A stretch of DNA of 7,050 nt from the NCBI GenBank assembly GCA_934169535.1, contig CAKPOC010000052.1, positions 1 to 7,050 of the forward strand, given 5' to 3'. Shown here piece after piece: positions 1 to 6,734 of the stretch (positions are counted from its first letter, which is position 1; each line of letters starts with the position of its first letter). Source of the stretch: an uncultured Clostridia bacterium. Lineage in GTDB: Bacteria; Bacillota; Clostridia; TANB77; CAG-508. Made by a program: the position numbers and the translations under genes. The notes under the pieces are model-generated. The model saw nothing but the letters and a program-made list of their open reading frames with translations, was not told the DNA's origin and made no database searches.

Positions 1-554
1 TTCTTTTTTCTGATTGACCAAATTAGTGACATTGTTGCCAAAAAGAAAAATGCAAAACAAATTATTATTCTAATATAGAAGGACAAAATGCAACAAACGC
101 ATTAAATACTATTTATTTGGGTGAAAGAAATCAATTAAAAGATTTAAATTATATAGCAGAACTTTACGGAAAAAAAACAAATATTGACATAGAAGTTCAA
201 GGAGCTTTAAAGGATAATGCCAAAAAACACTTTAAAGGAACAATTGACTTCAAAAAAGGCTGCAAAAAAGCAACAGGAAATGAAAACGAAAATTGCATGC
301 TTTTATCTAACACTGCAAAATCTATTGCGCTTCCTATGCTTTTATGCTCAGAAGAAGAAGTCGAAGGAAATCACGCAAGTTCAGCAGGAAAAATAGGTGA
401 AAAAGAGCTATTTTATATAATGTCTAGAGGATTTTCTAAAAAAGAAGCAATGAAATTAATGGTTAGAGCAAAATTTAATAGTATTTTAGAAAAAATATTA
501 GATGAAGAAATTAAAGAGGAAATTTTACGAGAATTCGATAAAAGATTAGATTAA
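1..554 (+). CDS. sufD: SufD, Fe-S cluster scaffold subunit (C-terminal part, frame change near its start)
   Basis: This is the C-terminal part of the SUF scaffold subunit that works with SufB and SufC to build Fe-S clusters in the cytoplasm. It is cut by the window edge. From about position 30 to the TAA at 552-554 the protein reads as the SufD beta-helix core and C-terminal helices, including NYYSNIEGQNA, FKGTIDFKKG, LLCSEEEVEGNHASSAGK and ELFYIMSRGFSKKEA. The His at 372-374 sits where the functionally important His of E. coli SufD (His360, in a CSHGATVG context) lies. Upstream of 30 this frame has stops (15-17, 24-26, 27-29). Frame 1 instead reads FFFLIDQISDIVAKKKNAK, which joins well to TNYYSN. 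One base therefore seems to be missing between about 40 and 57, where there are A runs. A TTG at 117 is not a credible start, because the homology continues upstream of it. sufS follows after 14 nt. The family call is secure; the state of the 5' part is not. Confidence 0.88.
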
Positions 555-568
555 AGAAGGTAGGAAAT

Positions 569-1786
569 ATGGAAGAAATAAAAAAAGATTTTCCAATTTT
601 AAATAATAGTAATATTGTATATTTAGATAGTGGAGCAACAACACAAAAACCAATTCAAGTAATAAATGCAGTAGAAAATTTTTATAAAAAATATAATGCA
701 AATCCACATAGAGGGGCTTATACACTAAGCATAGAGGCAACTGAACAATATGAAAATTCTAGAGACAAAATTGCAAAATTTATAAATGCAAAACATAGAG
801 AAGAAATTATTTTTAGTAAAAATGCAACAGAAAGTTTAAATTTAGTTGCTTATTCATATGGCTTAGAAAATTTAAAGAAAGATGATGAAATTGTAATTTC
901 AATAATGGAACATCATTCTAATTTAGTGCCATGGCAAAATGTAGCTAAAAAAACAGGTGCTAAACTAAAATATATGTATATAAATAATGAGTTTGAAATT
1001 CCAGAAGAAGAAATTGAAACTAAAATTACTAAAAATACAAAAGTTGTCGCAATTACTTATGTTTCAAATGTTACAGGAACAATAAATGACGTTCAAAAAA
1101 TAATAAAAAAGGCTCATAGTGTTGGAGCAATTGTAATAGTTGATGCAGCACAAGCAATACCTCATATGAGAATAGATGTTCAAAAATTAGACTGTGATTT
1201 TTTAGCTTTTTCAGGGCATAAAATGCTTTCTGCTCTAGGAATAGGCGTTTTATATGGTAAAAAAGAAATATTAAATAAAATGTCCCCTTTTCTAATGGGA
1301 GGAGATATGATAGAATATGTTTACGAGCAGGACACAACTTTTGCACCACTTCCAAATAAATTTGAAGCGGGAACTCAAAACGTGGAAGGCGTAGTATCAC
1401 TAGCTAGCGCGATTGACTATATAGAAAAAATAGGTTATGACAAAATTGAACAAATAGAAAATGAAGTTGTAACTTATGCAAGGGAGGAACTTTCTAAACT
1501 AAACTTTTTAGAGCTATATTTAACTTCAAATAGTGAAAAACATTCAAGTGTAATTTCGTTTAATATAAAGGGAATTCATCCCCATGATGTAGCAAGCATA
1601 TTAGATAGCCAAAATGTATGTGTTCGTTCTGGCAACCACTGTGCACAACCTCTTTTAAGATTTTTAGGAATTGATTCTACTTGTAGAGCAAGCTTTTATA
1701 TTTATAACACTAAAGAGGATGTAGACAAGCTGGTAGAGGCACTAAAAAAAGCATATAAAATGTTTGAAAAATATATAAAATTGTAG
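569..1786 (+). CDS. sufS: SufS, group II cysteine desulfurase
   Basis: PLP-dependent enzyme that converts L-cysteine to alanine and holds the released sulfur as a persulfide for SufU, feeding Fe-S assembly and probably tRNA thiolation. The 405-residue length matches the family. Visible residues: His115 in MEHHSN, stacked on the cofactor; Asp192 and Gln195 in VDAAQA, contacting PLP; Lys218 in FSGHKM, the Schiff-base lysine; catalytic Cys358 in RSGNHCAQP, the group II signature; and Arg373 in CRASFYIYNT, for the substrate carboxylate. After the lysine the sequence is MLSALGIGVLYG, where the B. subtilis and E. coli enzymes have a GPTGIG form. That is a local variation, not a loss of a catalytic residue. 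The ATG at 569 is preceded by AAGAAGG and TAGGA and gives the expected N-terminus (DFPIL...VYLDSGATTQKP). The gene is intact, lies between sufD and sufU, and is very probably co-transcribed with them. Confidence 0.97.
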   Translation: MEEIKKDFPILNNSNIVYLDSGATTQKPIQVINAVENFYKKYNANPHRGAYTLSIEATEQYENSRDKIAKFINAKHREEIIFSKNATESLNLVAYSYGLENLKKDDEIVISIMEHHSNLVPWQNVAKKTGAKLKYMYINNEFEIPEEEIETKITKNTKVVAITYVSNVTGTINDVQKIIKKAHSVGAIVIVDAAQAIPHMRIDVQKLDCDFLAFSGHKMLSALGIGVLYGKKEILNKMSPFLMGGDMIEYVYEQDTTFAPLPNKFEAGTQNVEGVVSLASAIDYIEKIGYDKIEQIENEVVTYAREELSKLNFLELYLTSNSEKHSSVISFNIKGIHPHDVASILDSQNVCVRSGNHCAQPLLRFLGIDSTCRASFYIYNTKEDVDKLVEALKKAYKMFEKYIKL

Positions 1787-1794
1787 GAGAAAAA

Positions 1795-2238
1795 ATGGAC
1801 AATTTAGAAGAGATGTATAATGATTTAATAATGGAACACAGCATGAATTCATATAATAAAAAACATTTACAAAGCTGTGATTTTTGTCAGATGGGTCATA
1901 ATCCTAATTGTGGTGACGAAATAGAAATAGAACTAAAATTAGGAGGAAAAGATAAAAATATAATAGAGGATATGGCATTTACTGGCCATGGATGTGCAAT
2001 TTCGCAAGCATCTACTTCTATTATGATTGATACTTTAAAAGGCAAAACTTTAGAGGAAGCAAGAGAAATTATAAAAACATTTATAGCAATGATAAAAAGA
2101 GAAATTACAGACGAAAAAGAATTAGAAAAATTAGAAAATGCAATTGCATTTAAAAATGTATCAAACATGCCAGCAAGAGTAAAATGTGCATTGCTTGCAT
2201 GGCATACAGTAGAGGAAATATTAGATGGAAGAAAATAG
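1795..2238 (+). CDS. sufU: SufU, sulfur acceptor / IscU-like protein
   Basis: Zinc-containing sulfurtransferase of the IscU fold that accepts sulfur from SufS and passes it to the SufBCD scaffold. At 147 residues it has the usual SufU length, and it keeps the zinc and sulfur ligands: Cys39 and Asp41 in NPNCGDEI, Cys67 in GHGCAISQAS, and Cys131 in RVKCALLAW. The insertion between the second and third cysteines (about residues 80-125) is the feature that separates SufU from classical IscU. Two further cysteines, Cys28 and Cys31 (SCDFCQ), form a CxxC just ahead of the first ligand; I do not recall these as a standard SufU feature. The ATG at 1795 follows an AGGAG that overlaps the sufS TAG stop, leaving 8 nt between the genes. 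The last 14 nt overlap the start of mnmA, pointing to translational coupling. Confidence 0.95.
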   Translation: MDNLEEMYNDLIMEHSMNSYNKKHLQSCDFCQMGHNPNCGDEIEIELKLGGKDKNIIEDMAFTGHGCAISQASTSIMIDTLKGKTLEEAREIIKTFIAMIKREITDEKELEKLENAIAFKNVSNMPARVKCALLAWHTVEEILDGRK

Positions 2239-3242
2239 AAAAGTATTATTAGGAATGAGTGGTGGAGTTGATAGCTCAGTATCAGCAATACTGCTTAAAA
2301 ATCAAGGATATGATGTAATAGGAACAACCCTAGAATTATTTGCAGGAAGCAGTTGCTGCAATATTAATACATACATAGACGCAAAAAATGTGTGCAATCA
2401 AATAGGTGTTCCGCACTTTACGTTAGATTACAAAAAAGAATTTAGAGAATATGTAATAGATGATTTTATAAGCTGCTATGCAAATTGCAAAACTCCAAAT
2501 CCATGTATAGAGTGTAATAAGTATATGAAATTTGGAATAATGTATGAAAAGGCGCAGCAAATGGGAGCAAAGTACATTGCAACAGGGCATTATGCTAAAA
2601 CAGAATATAGTAAAAAATATGGAAAATGGGTTCTAAAAAAATCAAAGGCAGGAAAAAAAGATCAAAGCTATGTACTTTGGAACATTCCGAAGGATATTAT
2701 TCCATATGTAATTTTTCCATTGGGAGATTTCGAAAGTAAAGATGAAATTAGAAAAATTGCAAATGATAACAATCTAAAAGTTGCAAATAAACCAGACAGT
2801 GAGGACATTTGCTTTATTCCAGATGGAAATTATAAAAAGTTTTTAGAAACAAACTCAGATATTAAACCTCAAAAAGCATACAGGACTTTATAATTATACA
2901 ATAGGTCAAAGAAAAGGACTGGGAATATCATATAAAGAGCCGCTATTTGTAATAGGATTTAATAAAGAAAGAAATGAAGTCATAGTAGGAACTAAAAATG
3001 AACTGTACAAAAGTGAAGTGACAGTATGTGACATAAACTTACTTTTATTTGACAAAATAGAAGGAGAGCTAGAAGTAGAGGTAAAAACAAGATATTCTAC
3101 AAAATCTGCAAAAGCAAAAATAAAGCAAGAAAATAATTTGATAAAAATTCACTTTGATGAACCACAAAGAGCTTTAACACCAGGCCAGTCGGCAGTGTTT
3201 TACATAGACGACATAGTTGTTGGAGGAGGAAAAATAATATAA
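2225..3242 (+). pseudogene. mnmA: MnmA, tRNA-specific 2-thiouridylase, interrupted by a deletion and frame change
   Basis: MnmA activates U34 of tRNA-Lys, -Glu and -Gln with ATP and inserts sulfur to make 2-thiouridine. The ATG at 2225 follows AGAGGA (2211-2216), and the frame runs to a TAA at 2891-2893 as 222 residues. It contains the PP-loop SGGVDSS (residues 12-18), the catalytic Cys97 in PNPCIECNK, ATGHYA (119-124), DQSYVLW (146-152) and Cys196 in SEDICFIPDG, which matches the persulfide cysteine (E. coli Cys199). The C-terminal third continues in another frame from about 2874 to the TAA at 3240-3242, with GLYNYTIGQRKGLGI and a normal end (RALTPGQSAVFY...VGGGKII). Family members have about a dozen residues between the FL...P segment and the H-x-GL-x-Y-x-TIGQR segment. 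Here they are missing, and the two parts meet in different frames around 2870-2876. A deletion of about 35 nt (length 2 modulo 3) would explain both. Spliced, the protein would be about 338 residues against about 370 for E. coli and B. subtilis. As given, the gene cannot make a full MnmA. An assembly error is a real alternative. Confidence 0.85.
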
Positions 3243-4027
3243 TGGAAGAAACAAATGTAATAACAAGGGAAATAATAATTTCGTTAGTTATAGTTTTAGT
3301 TGCAGTGATGATGTATTTTGTTGCAAAAACTATAATTGGCAAGATAATGGAAAAAAGCAGAAAGACAACTAAAAAGGGAAGAACATACATTAAACTTTTT
3401 AACAACATACTAAAATATGCTTTAATTTTAATTGCAGGAGTTGCAATACTGCAAGTTTATGGAATCAATGTAACATCTATTATAACAGGCTTAGGAGTAG
3501 TTTCTGCAGTCGCTGCATTAGCTCTTCAAGACGCTTTAAAAGATATTATAATGGGAGTAAATATTATAGTAGATAATTACTTTTCAGTAGGAGATGTAAT
3601 AAAGGTAAATGGAGTAGATGGAAAAGTAACTGAAATAGGCTTAAAATGTACAAAAATAAAGGACCTAGATGAAGGAAAACTTATAACTGTTGAAAATAGA
3701 AATATATGTGAAGCACAAATTGTTCCAGATTACTTTTTTATAACAATTCCTATTGCATATACTGAAAAGATAGAAAGAGTAGAAGAAGTTTTCGATGGCA
3801 TAATAGAAAAAATTAAACAAATAGACGAAGTAAATGACGCAATTTACAGAGGTCTAAATAAGTTTGATGAATCTTCAATAAATTATACGATAAAAATATT
3901 TGCAAAAGCAGACCAAAAAATAGAAGCAAAATACAAAGCAAATAGAATTATAAAACAAGAACTTGATAGAAACGAAATGAAAATTCCATTCAACCAAATA
4001 GATGTACATTATCAAGAAACTAAATAG
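3242..4027 (+). CDS. Small MscS-family mechanosensitive ion channel
   Basis: Inner-membrane channel that opens under membrane tension to release solutes in hypo-osmotic shock. It has 261 residues, the small three-helix form. Helices lie at about 10-31 and 55-74. The pore helix region, about 78-112, contains the Gly/Ala-rich stretch ITGLGVVSAVAALALQDALKD that defines the family. Next comes the beta domain (YFSVGDVIKVNGVDGKVTEIGLKCTKI, residues 113-139), where MscS proteins normally read F-x-x-GD-x-I...G-x-V. A C-terminal alpha/beta domain runs from about 165 to 258. The usual PN after the beta domain (as in IPNG) reads VENRNI here, a small departure. The ATG shares one base with the mnmA stop (TAATG), and GGAGGAGG at 3222-3229 lies inside mnmA, so translation is probably coupled to it. 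Intact. The exact subfamily cannot be told by eye. Confidence 0.92.
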   Translation: MEETNVITREIIISLVIVLVAVMMYFVAKTIIGKIMEKSRKTTKKGRTYIKLFNNILKYALILIAGVAILQVYGINVTSIITGLGVVSAVAALALQDALKDIIMGVNIIVDNYFSVGDVIKVNGVDGKVTEIGLKCTKIKDLDEGKLITVENRNICEAQIVPDYFFITIPIAYTEKIERVEEVFDGIIEKIKQIDEVNDAIYRGLNKFDESSINYTIKIFAKADQKIEAKYKANRIIKQELDRNEMKIPFNQIDVHYQETK

Positions 4028-4031
4028 CAAG

Positions 4032-4037
4032 AAGGAG
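4032..4037 (+). promoter_or_regulatory. Ribosome binding site that fixes a GTG start
   Basis: AAGGAG lies six bases ahead of the GTG at 4044. The in-frame ATG at 4002 lies inside the MscS gene and has no comparable site. It would also put a charged, unconserved stretch before the membrane anchor. The GTG is therefore preferred. Confidence 0.75.
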
Positions 4038-4043
4038 AAAAAA

Positions 4044-4730
4044 GTGACAAAAAATAAAAAAATAATGTTTTATGTGTTACTAATTTTTATAATTGTAGCG
4101 GTGCTAGCAGTAGGAATATTAATAAAAAATAAATTGAAAACAAAAAAAGCAGAAGCAATGTATCAATTAGATACTTCTTCTGCTTGGAGCATTGCATATA
4201 ACAAAAATGCCAATTTTTTAGTGGAGCTTACAAATGAAAATAACGTAAAAATAACTGCGATAGGTGCAAATAACACAAGCATAAAGATAACCTGCAGCAA
4301 TGAAAAAAATGAGGAAATAGTGCTAAAAGCAATATATGATGAAAAAACTGGAGTGAAAATTGAAAAAGAAGGAAACCAAAACGATATGAAAGTAACAATT
4401 AAAGTAAATAATCAAAATTTTAGCGCTATTTTGTATGATAACGAAGCAAGCAAAAAATTATTAGAAAAGCTTCCTTTAAAATTAACAATGGACGAGCTAA
4501 ATGAAAATGAAAAATATTGCTATTTAGATACAAGCCTTCCAACTAATAGTGCTAAAGTAGGAAAAATAAATAAAGGTGATATAATGCTGTATACATCAAA
4601 CTGTTTAGTTCTTTTTTATGATAGCTTTGAAACGTCATATTCATATACTAAAATTGGATATATAGAAGATGTAGAAGGTTTAAAAGAGGCTTTGGGAAGC
4701 GGAAATGTGCAAATAGAAATTAGCAAATAA
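4044..4730 (+). CDS. Membrane-anchored protein with C-terminal cyclophilin-like domain
   Basis: This 228-residue protein has one hydrophobic segment near the N-terminus (about residues 7-28), preceded by lysines and with no evident signal-peptidase or lipobox site. It is probably a signal anchor with the rest outside the cell. Residues about 45-115 form a lysine/asparagine-rich, beta-looking region that I do not recognise. From about 118 to 226 it matches the bacterial cyclophilin-like fold family (the Cyclophil_like2 / TM1367-type group) from memory of its pattern: a start like FSAILYDNEASKKLLEKLP, NEKYCYLDTSLPT (154-167), KINKGDIMLY (174-183), LVLFYDSFETSYSYTKIG (188-205) and a final LKEALGSGNVQIEI. 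The family's function is not established, and peptidyl-prolyl isomerase activity should not be assumed. The gene starts 16 nt after the MscS gene, so probably belongs to the same transcript. The domain call rests on pattern memory, not on an alignment. Confidence 0.78.
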   Translation: MTKNKKIMFYVLLIFIIVAVLAVGILIKNKLKTKKAEAMYQLDTSSAWSIAYNKNANFLVELTNENNVKITAIGANNTSIKITCSNEKNEEIVLKAIYDEKTGVKIEKEGNQNDMKVTIKVNNQNFSAILYDNEASKKLLEKLPLKLTMDELNENEKYCYLDTSLPTNSAKVGKINKGDIMLYTSNCLVLFYDSFETSYSYTKIGYIEDVEGLKEALGSGNVQIEISK

Positions 4731-4740
4731 AATTTGCTAA
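4720..4740 (+). repeat. Perfect 9-bp inverted repeat across a stop codon
   Basis: TTAGCAAAT (4720-4728) and ATTTGCTAA (4732-4740) are exact inverted copies separated by AAA, and they span the TAA stop of the preceding gene. In RNA they form a short, A+U-rich hairpin. There is no U tract after it on either strand, so a normal intrinsic terminator is not supported. It may be a weak 3'-end structure or chance in AT-rich DNA. Confidence 0.6.
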
Positions 4741-4763
4741 AACCCTACACAAAAGCAAAAAAG

Positions 4764-4772
4764 TGTGATAAT
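4764..4772 (+). promoter_or_regulatory. Candidate extended -10 promoter for yebC
   Basis: TGTGATAAT fits an extended -10 element (TG-N-TATAAT with one mismatch) and lies about 40 bases ahead of the yebC start. The 16-17 nt upstream place a possible -35 around 4745-4750, but CTACAC is a poor match to TTGACA, as often seen with extended -10 sites. It sits in the only sizeable intergenic gap (4731-4812), which supports a separate transcript for the genes that follow. Confidence 0.5.
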
Positions 4773-4812
4773 ATATATAAGTAAAATTTTGAAATAAGAA
4801 GGAGGAATTAAA

Positions 4813-5541
4813 ATGTCAGGACATTCAAAATGGCATAATATTCAAGCTAAAAAAGGAAAAGCTGATGCAGCAAGAGGAAAAGTATTTACAAAACTAGGAA
4901 GAGAATTATTAATTGCAGTTAAACAAGGTGGCCCTGACCCGGCTGGAAATTCAAAATTAAAAGATGTAATTGCAAAATGTAAGGCAGCAAATATGCCAAA
5001 TGATACAATAAATAATGCTATTAAAAAAGCTTCAGGAGCAGCAAATAGCGAAAATTACGAAGAAATTGTTTACGAAGGATATGGACCATGTGGAGTTGCA
5101 GTAATTGTAGAAGCAAGTACAGACAACAGAAATAGAACAGCAGCAGATGTTCGTCACGTATTTGATAGAGCTGGCGGAAATTTAGGAACAACAGGGTGCG
5201 TATCATATATGTTTAATAAAAAAGGTGTAATAGTTATTGATAAATCTACTTGCGAAGTTTCAGAAGATGATTTAATGATGCTGGCTTTAGAAGCTGGAGC
5301 AGAAGATTTTGAACCAGATGAAGAATGTTATACAATAACAACTTCACCAGATGATTTTTCTACAGTACGTGAAGAATTAGAAAAAAACGGATTAAACTTT
5401 GTTGAAGCATCTGTTCAAATGGTACCAACAACTTATGTTGCACTAAGTGAACATGATCAAGAAAGAATGGAAAAATTATTAGATAACTTAGACGATTTAG
5501 ATGATGTAATGAATATATATCACAATAGTGAGAATAATTAG
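4813..5541 (+). CDS. yebC: YebC/TACO1-family protein (translation or regulatory factor)
   Basis: A 242-residue cytoplasmic protein with full family length. The N-terminal signature MSGHSKWHNIQAKKGKADAA is textbook. It is followed by the helical domain with GGPDPAGNSKLKDVIAKCKAANMPNDTI (about 39-66), the central EGYGPCGVAVIVEASTDNRNRTAADVRHVF (about 88-117), the GGNLGTTGCVSYMF segment (120-133) and the closing LLDNLDDLDDV. The family was long annotated as transcriptional regulators. Mitochondrial TACO1 and more recent bacterial work point instead to a ribosome-linked role that helps translation of difficult sequences such as proline runs. I cannot tell which applies here. The ATG has a strong AAGGAGG (4799-4805) seven bases upstream. 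The gene is intact, probably the first of its transcript, and is followed by the phosphofructokinase gene 30 nt later. Confidence 0.97.
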   Translation: MSGHSKWHNIQAKKGKADAARGKVFTKLGRELLIAVKQGGPDPAGNSKLKDVIAKCKAANMPNDTINNAIKKASGAANSENYEEIVYEGYGPCGVAVIVEASTDNRNRTAADVRHVFDRAGGNLGTTGCVSYMFNKKGVIVIDKSTCEVSEDDLMMLALEAGAEDFEPDEECYTITTSPDDFSTVREELEKNGLNFVEASVQMVPTTYVALSEHDQERMEKLLDNLDDLDDVMNIYHNSENN

Positions 5542-5557
5542 ACAAATAACTACAGAT

Positions 5558-5564
5558 AAGGGGG
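5558..5564 (+). promoter_or_regulatory. Ribosome binding site of the phosphofructokinase gene
   Basis: AAGGGGG sits seven bases before the ATG at 5572. It matters because it marks 5572 as the original start of the gene, although the frame meets TAA codons at 5671 and 5689. The downstream in-frame GTG at 5749 has no comparable site. Confidence 0.7.
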
Positions 5565-5571
5565 AATCTAA

Positions 5572-6717
5572 ATGATAAAAAAAGTAGCTATACTTGCTAA
5601 TGGAGGAGATGTTTCAGGATTTAATGCTGTTATTCGTGGAATTGTAAAAACAGCAGAAGAAAATGGAATATAATGTTATGGATATATATAAGGATATAAA
5701 GGACTTTTATATAATAATTATGAAAGATTAACAACTGATAATAATGGAGTGGCATCAGGAATATTACAAAGAGGTGGCTCTATAATTGGCTCTTCTACAA
5801 ATGCAAATGTTTTTAACTATAAAGTTACAAACGAGAAAGGCGAGGTAGAATATAAAGATTTATCAGAAAAATGCCTTCAAAATGTTAAAGAAGATGGATT
5901 TGATTGTGTATTCACTTTAGGTGGAGATGGAACACAAAAATCTGCAAGAGATTTCTTTGTTAGAGGAATGAATGTAATAGGTGTGCCAAAAACAATTGAC
6001 AATGATGTTGCATGTACTGAAATTACTTTTGGATATAATACTGCTGTATCTGTTGCAACAGAAGCGTTAGACAGACTACATACAACAGGCGAAACACATC
6101 ATAGAATAATGGTTTTAGAGGTAATGGGAAGATATGCAGGATGGATTGCACTAGAGTCTGCAATAGCAGGAGGAGCCGACATTGCCCTTATTCCAGAAAT
6201 TCCATATGATATAAATTCAGCAGTTCAAAAAATAGAAGAAAGAAAAAAAGAAGGTAAAAATTTTACTATTGTAGTTGTAGCAGAAGGCGCAATGCCAAAA
6301 GGCGGAGAACTTACAGTAGAAAATGTTAGATCAAATGGCAAAGGCGTTGATAATAATAAATTAGGTGGCGCAGGACAAAAAGTTGCAAAAGAGCTAGAAG
6401 AGCTAACAGGTCTAGAGGCAAGATGTACAGTTTTAGGATATATGCAAAGAGGTGGAACACCAACTGCATATGATAGAGTTCTTTCTACAAAATATGGAGC
6501 AAAAGCAATGGAACTTGCAATAGAAGGTAAATTTGGAACTATTGCTGTTATAAAAAATGGAAAATTAGATTACGCAACATTAGAAGATGTTGTAGGAAAT
6601 AATAAAGAAATTGGTGCAGTTTCAGGAAATACAAAAGAAAGCAATTTAAGAAAAGTAAATATGAATGATGATTTAGTCAAAACTGCAAGAGATATTGGAA
6701 TTTGCTTAGGAGACTAA
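5572..6717 (+). pseudogene. pfkA: 6-phosphofructokinase (group III type) with two in-frame TAA codons
   Basis: Phosphofructokinase makes fructose 1,6-bisphosphate from fructose 6-phosphate, the committing step of glycolysis. The frame from the ATG at 5572 codes for 381 positions, two of them TAA (codons 34 and 40, at 5671 and 5689). Before them is the first nucleotide-binding turn, GGDVSGFNAVIRGIVK (codons 11-26). After them the same frame continues with the expected GYKGLL, ILQRGGSIIGSS, GGDGT, PKTIDND, the RLHTTGETHHRIMVLEVMGRYAGW core, GGADIALIPEIPYD, and the C-terminal QRGGTPTAYDRVL and GICLGD. GGDGT has the Gly typical of ATP users, while PKTIDND has the Lys typical of PPi users. This Gly/Lys pair is known from ATP-using group III enzymes, so ATP is the likelier donor. 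A product restarted at GTG 5749 (322 residues) would lack the first GGD motif and is unlikely to work. Residues just before the stops are slightly off consensus (ANGGDVSG for the common TSGGDxPG). The gene is either recently broken or affected by sequence error. Confidence 0.87.
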
Positions 6718-6734
6718 AATAAAAGGAATGTTAA

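Noticed and set aside
38..60. Programmed -1 ribosomal frameshift in sufD
   Set aside because: The A runs at 40-44 and 46-50 are split by a G and do not form an in-phase slippery heptamer, and SufD is not known to use frameshifting.
1071..1400. Minus-strand open frame inside sufS
   Set aside because: It lies wholly within a conserved gene, codes for a Leu/Phe-rich low-complexity product typical of the complement of AT-rich coding DNA, and has no sign of its own start signals. Other antisense frames under sufU, mnmA and yebC were rejected for the same reason.
4720..4740. Intrinsic terminator after the cyclophilin-like gene
   Set aside because: The hairpin is short and A+U-rich, and no U tract follows it on either strand.
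5671..5691. Reassignment of TAA to an amino acid
   Set aside because: TAA ends sufD, mnmA, the 4044-4730 gene and pfk itself at the expected C-termini, so it acts as a stop in this genome. No bacterial code is known that reads TAA as sense.
5749..6717. A separate short phosphofructokinase starting at GTG 5749
   Set aside because: It has no convincing ribosome binding site and would lack the first GGD nucleotide-binding turn, while homology extends upstream in the same frame to the ATG at 5572.
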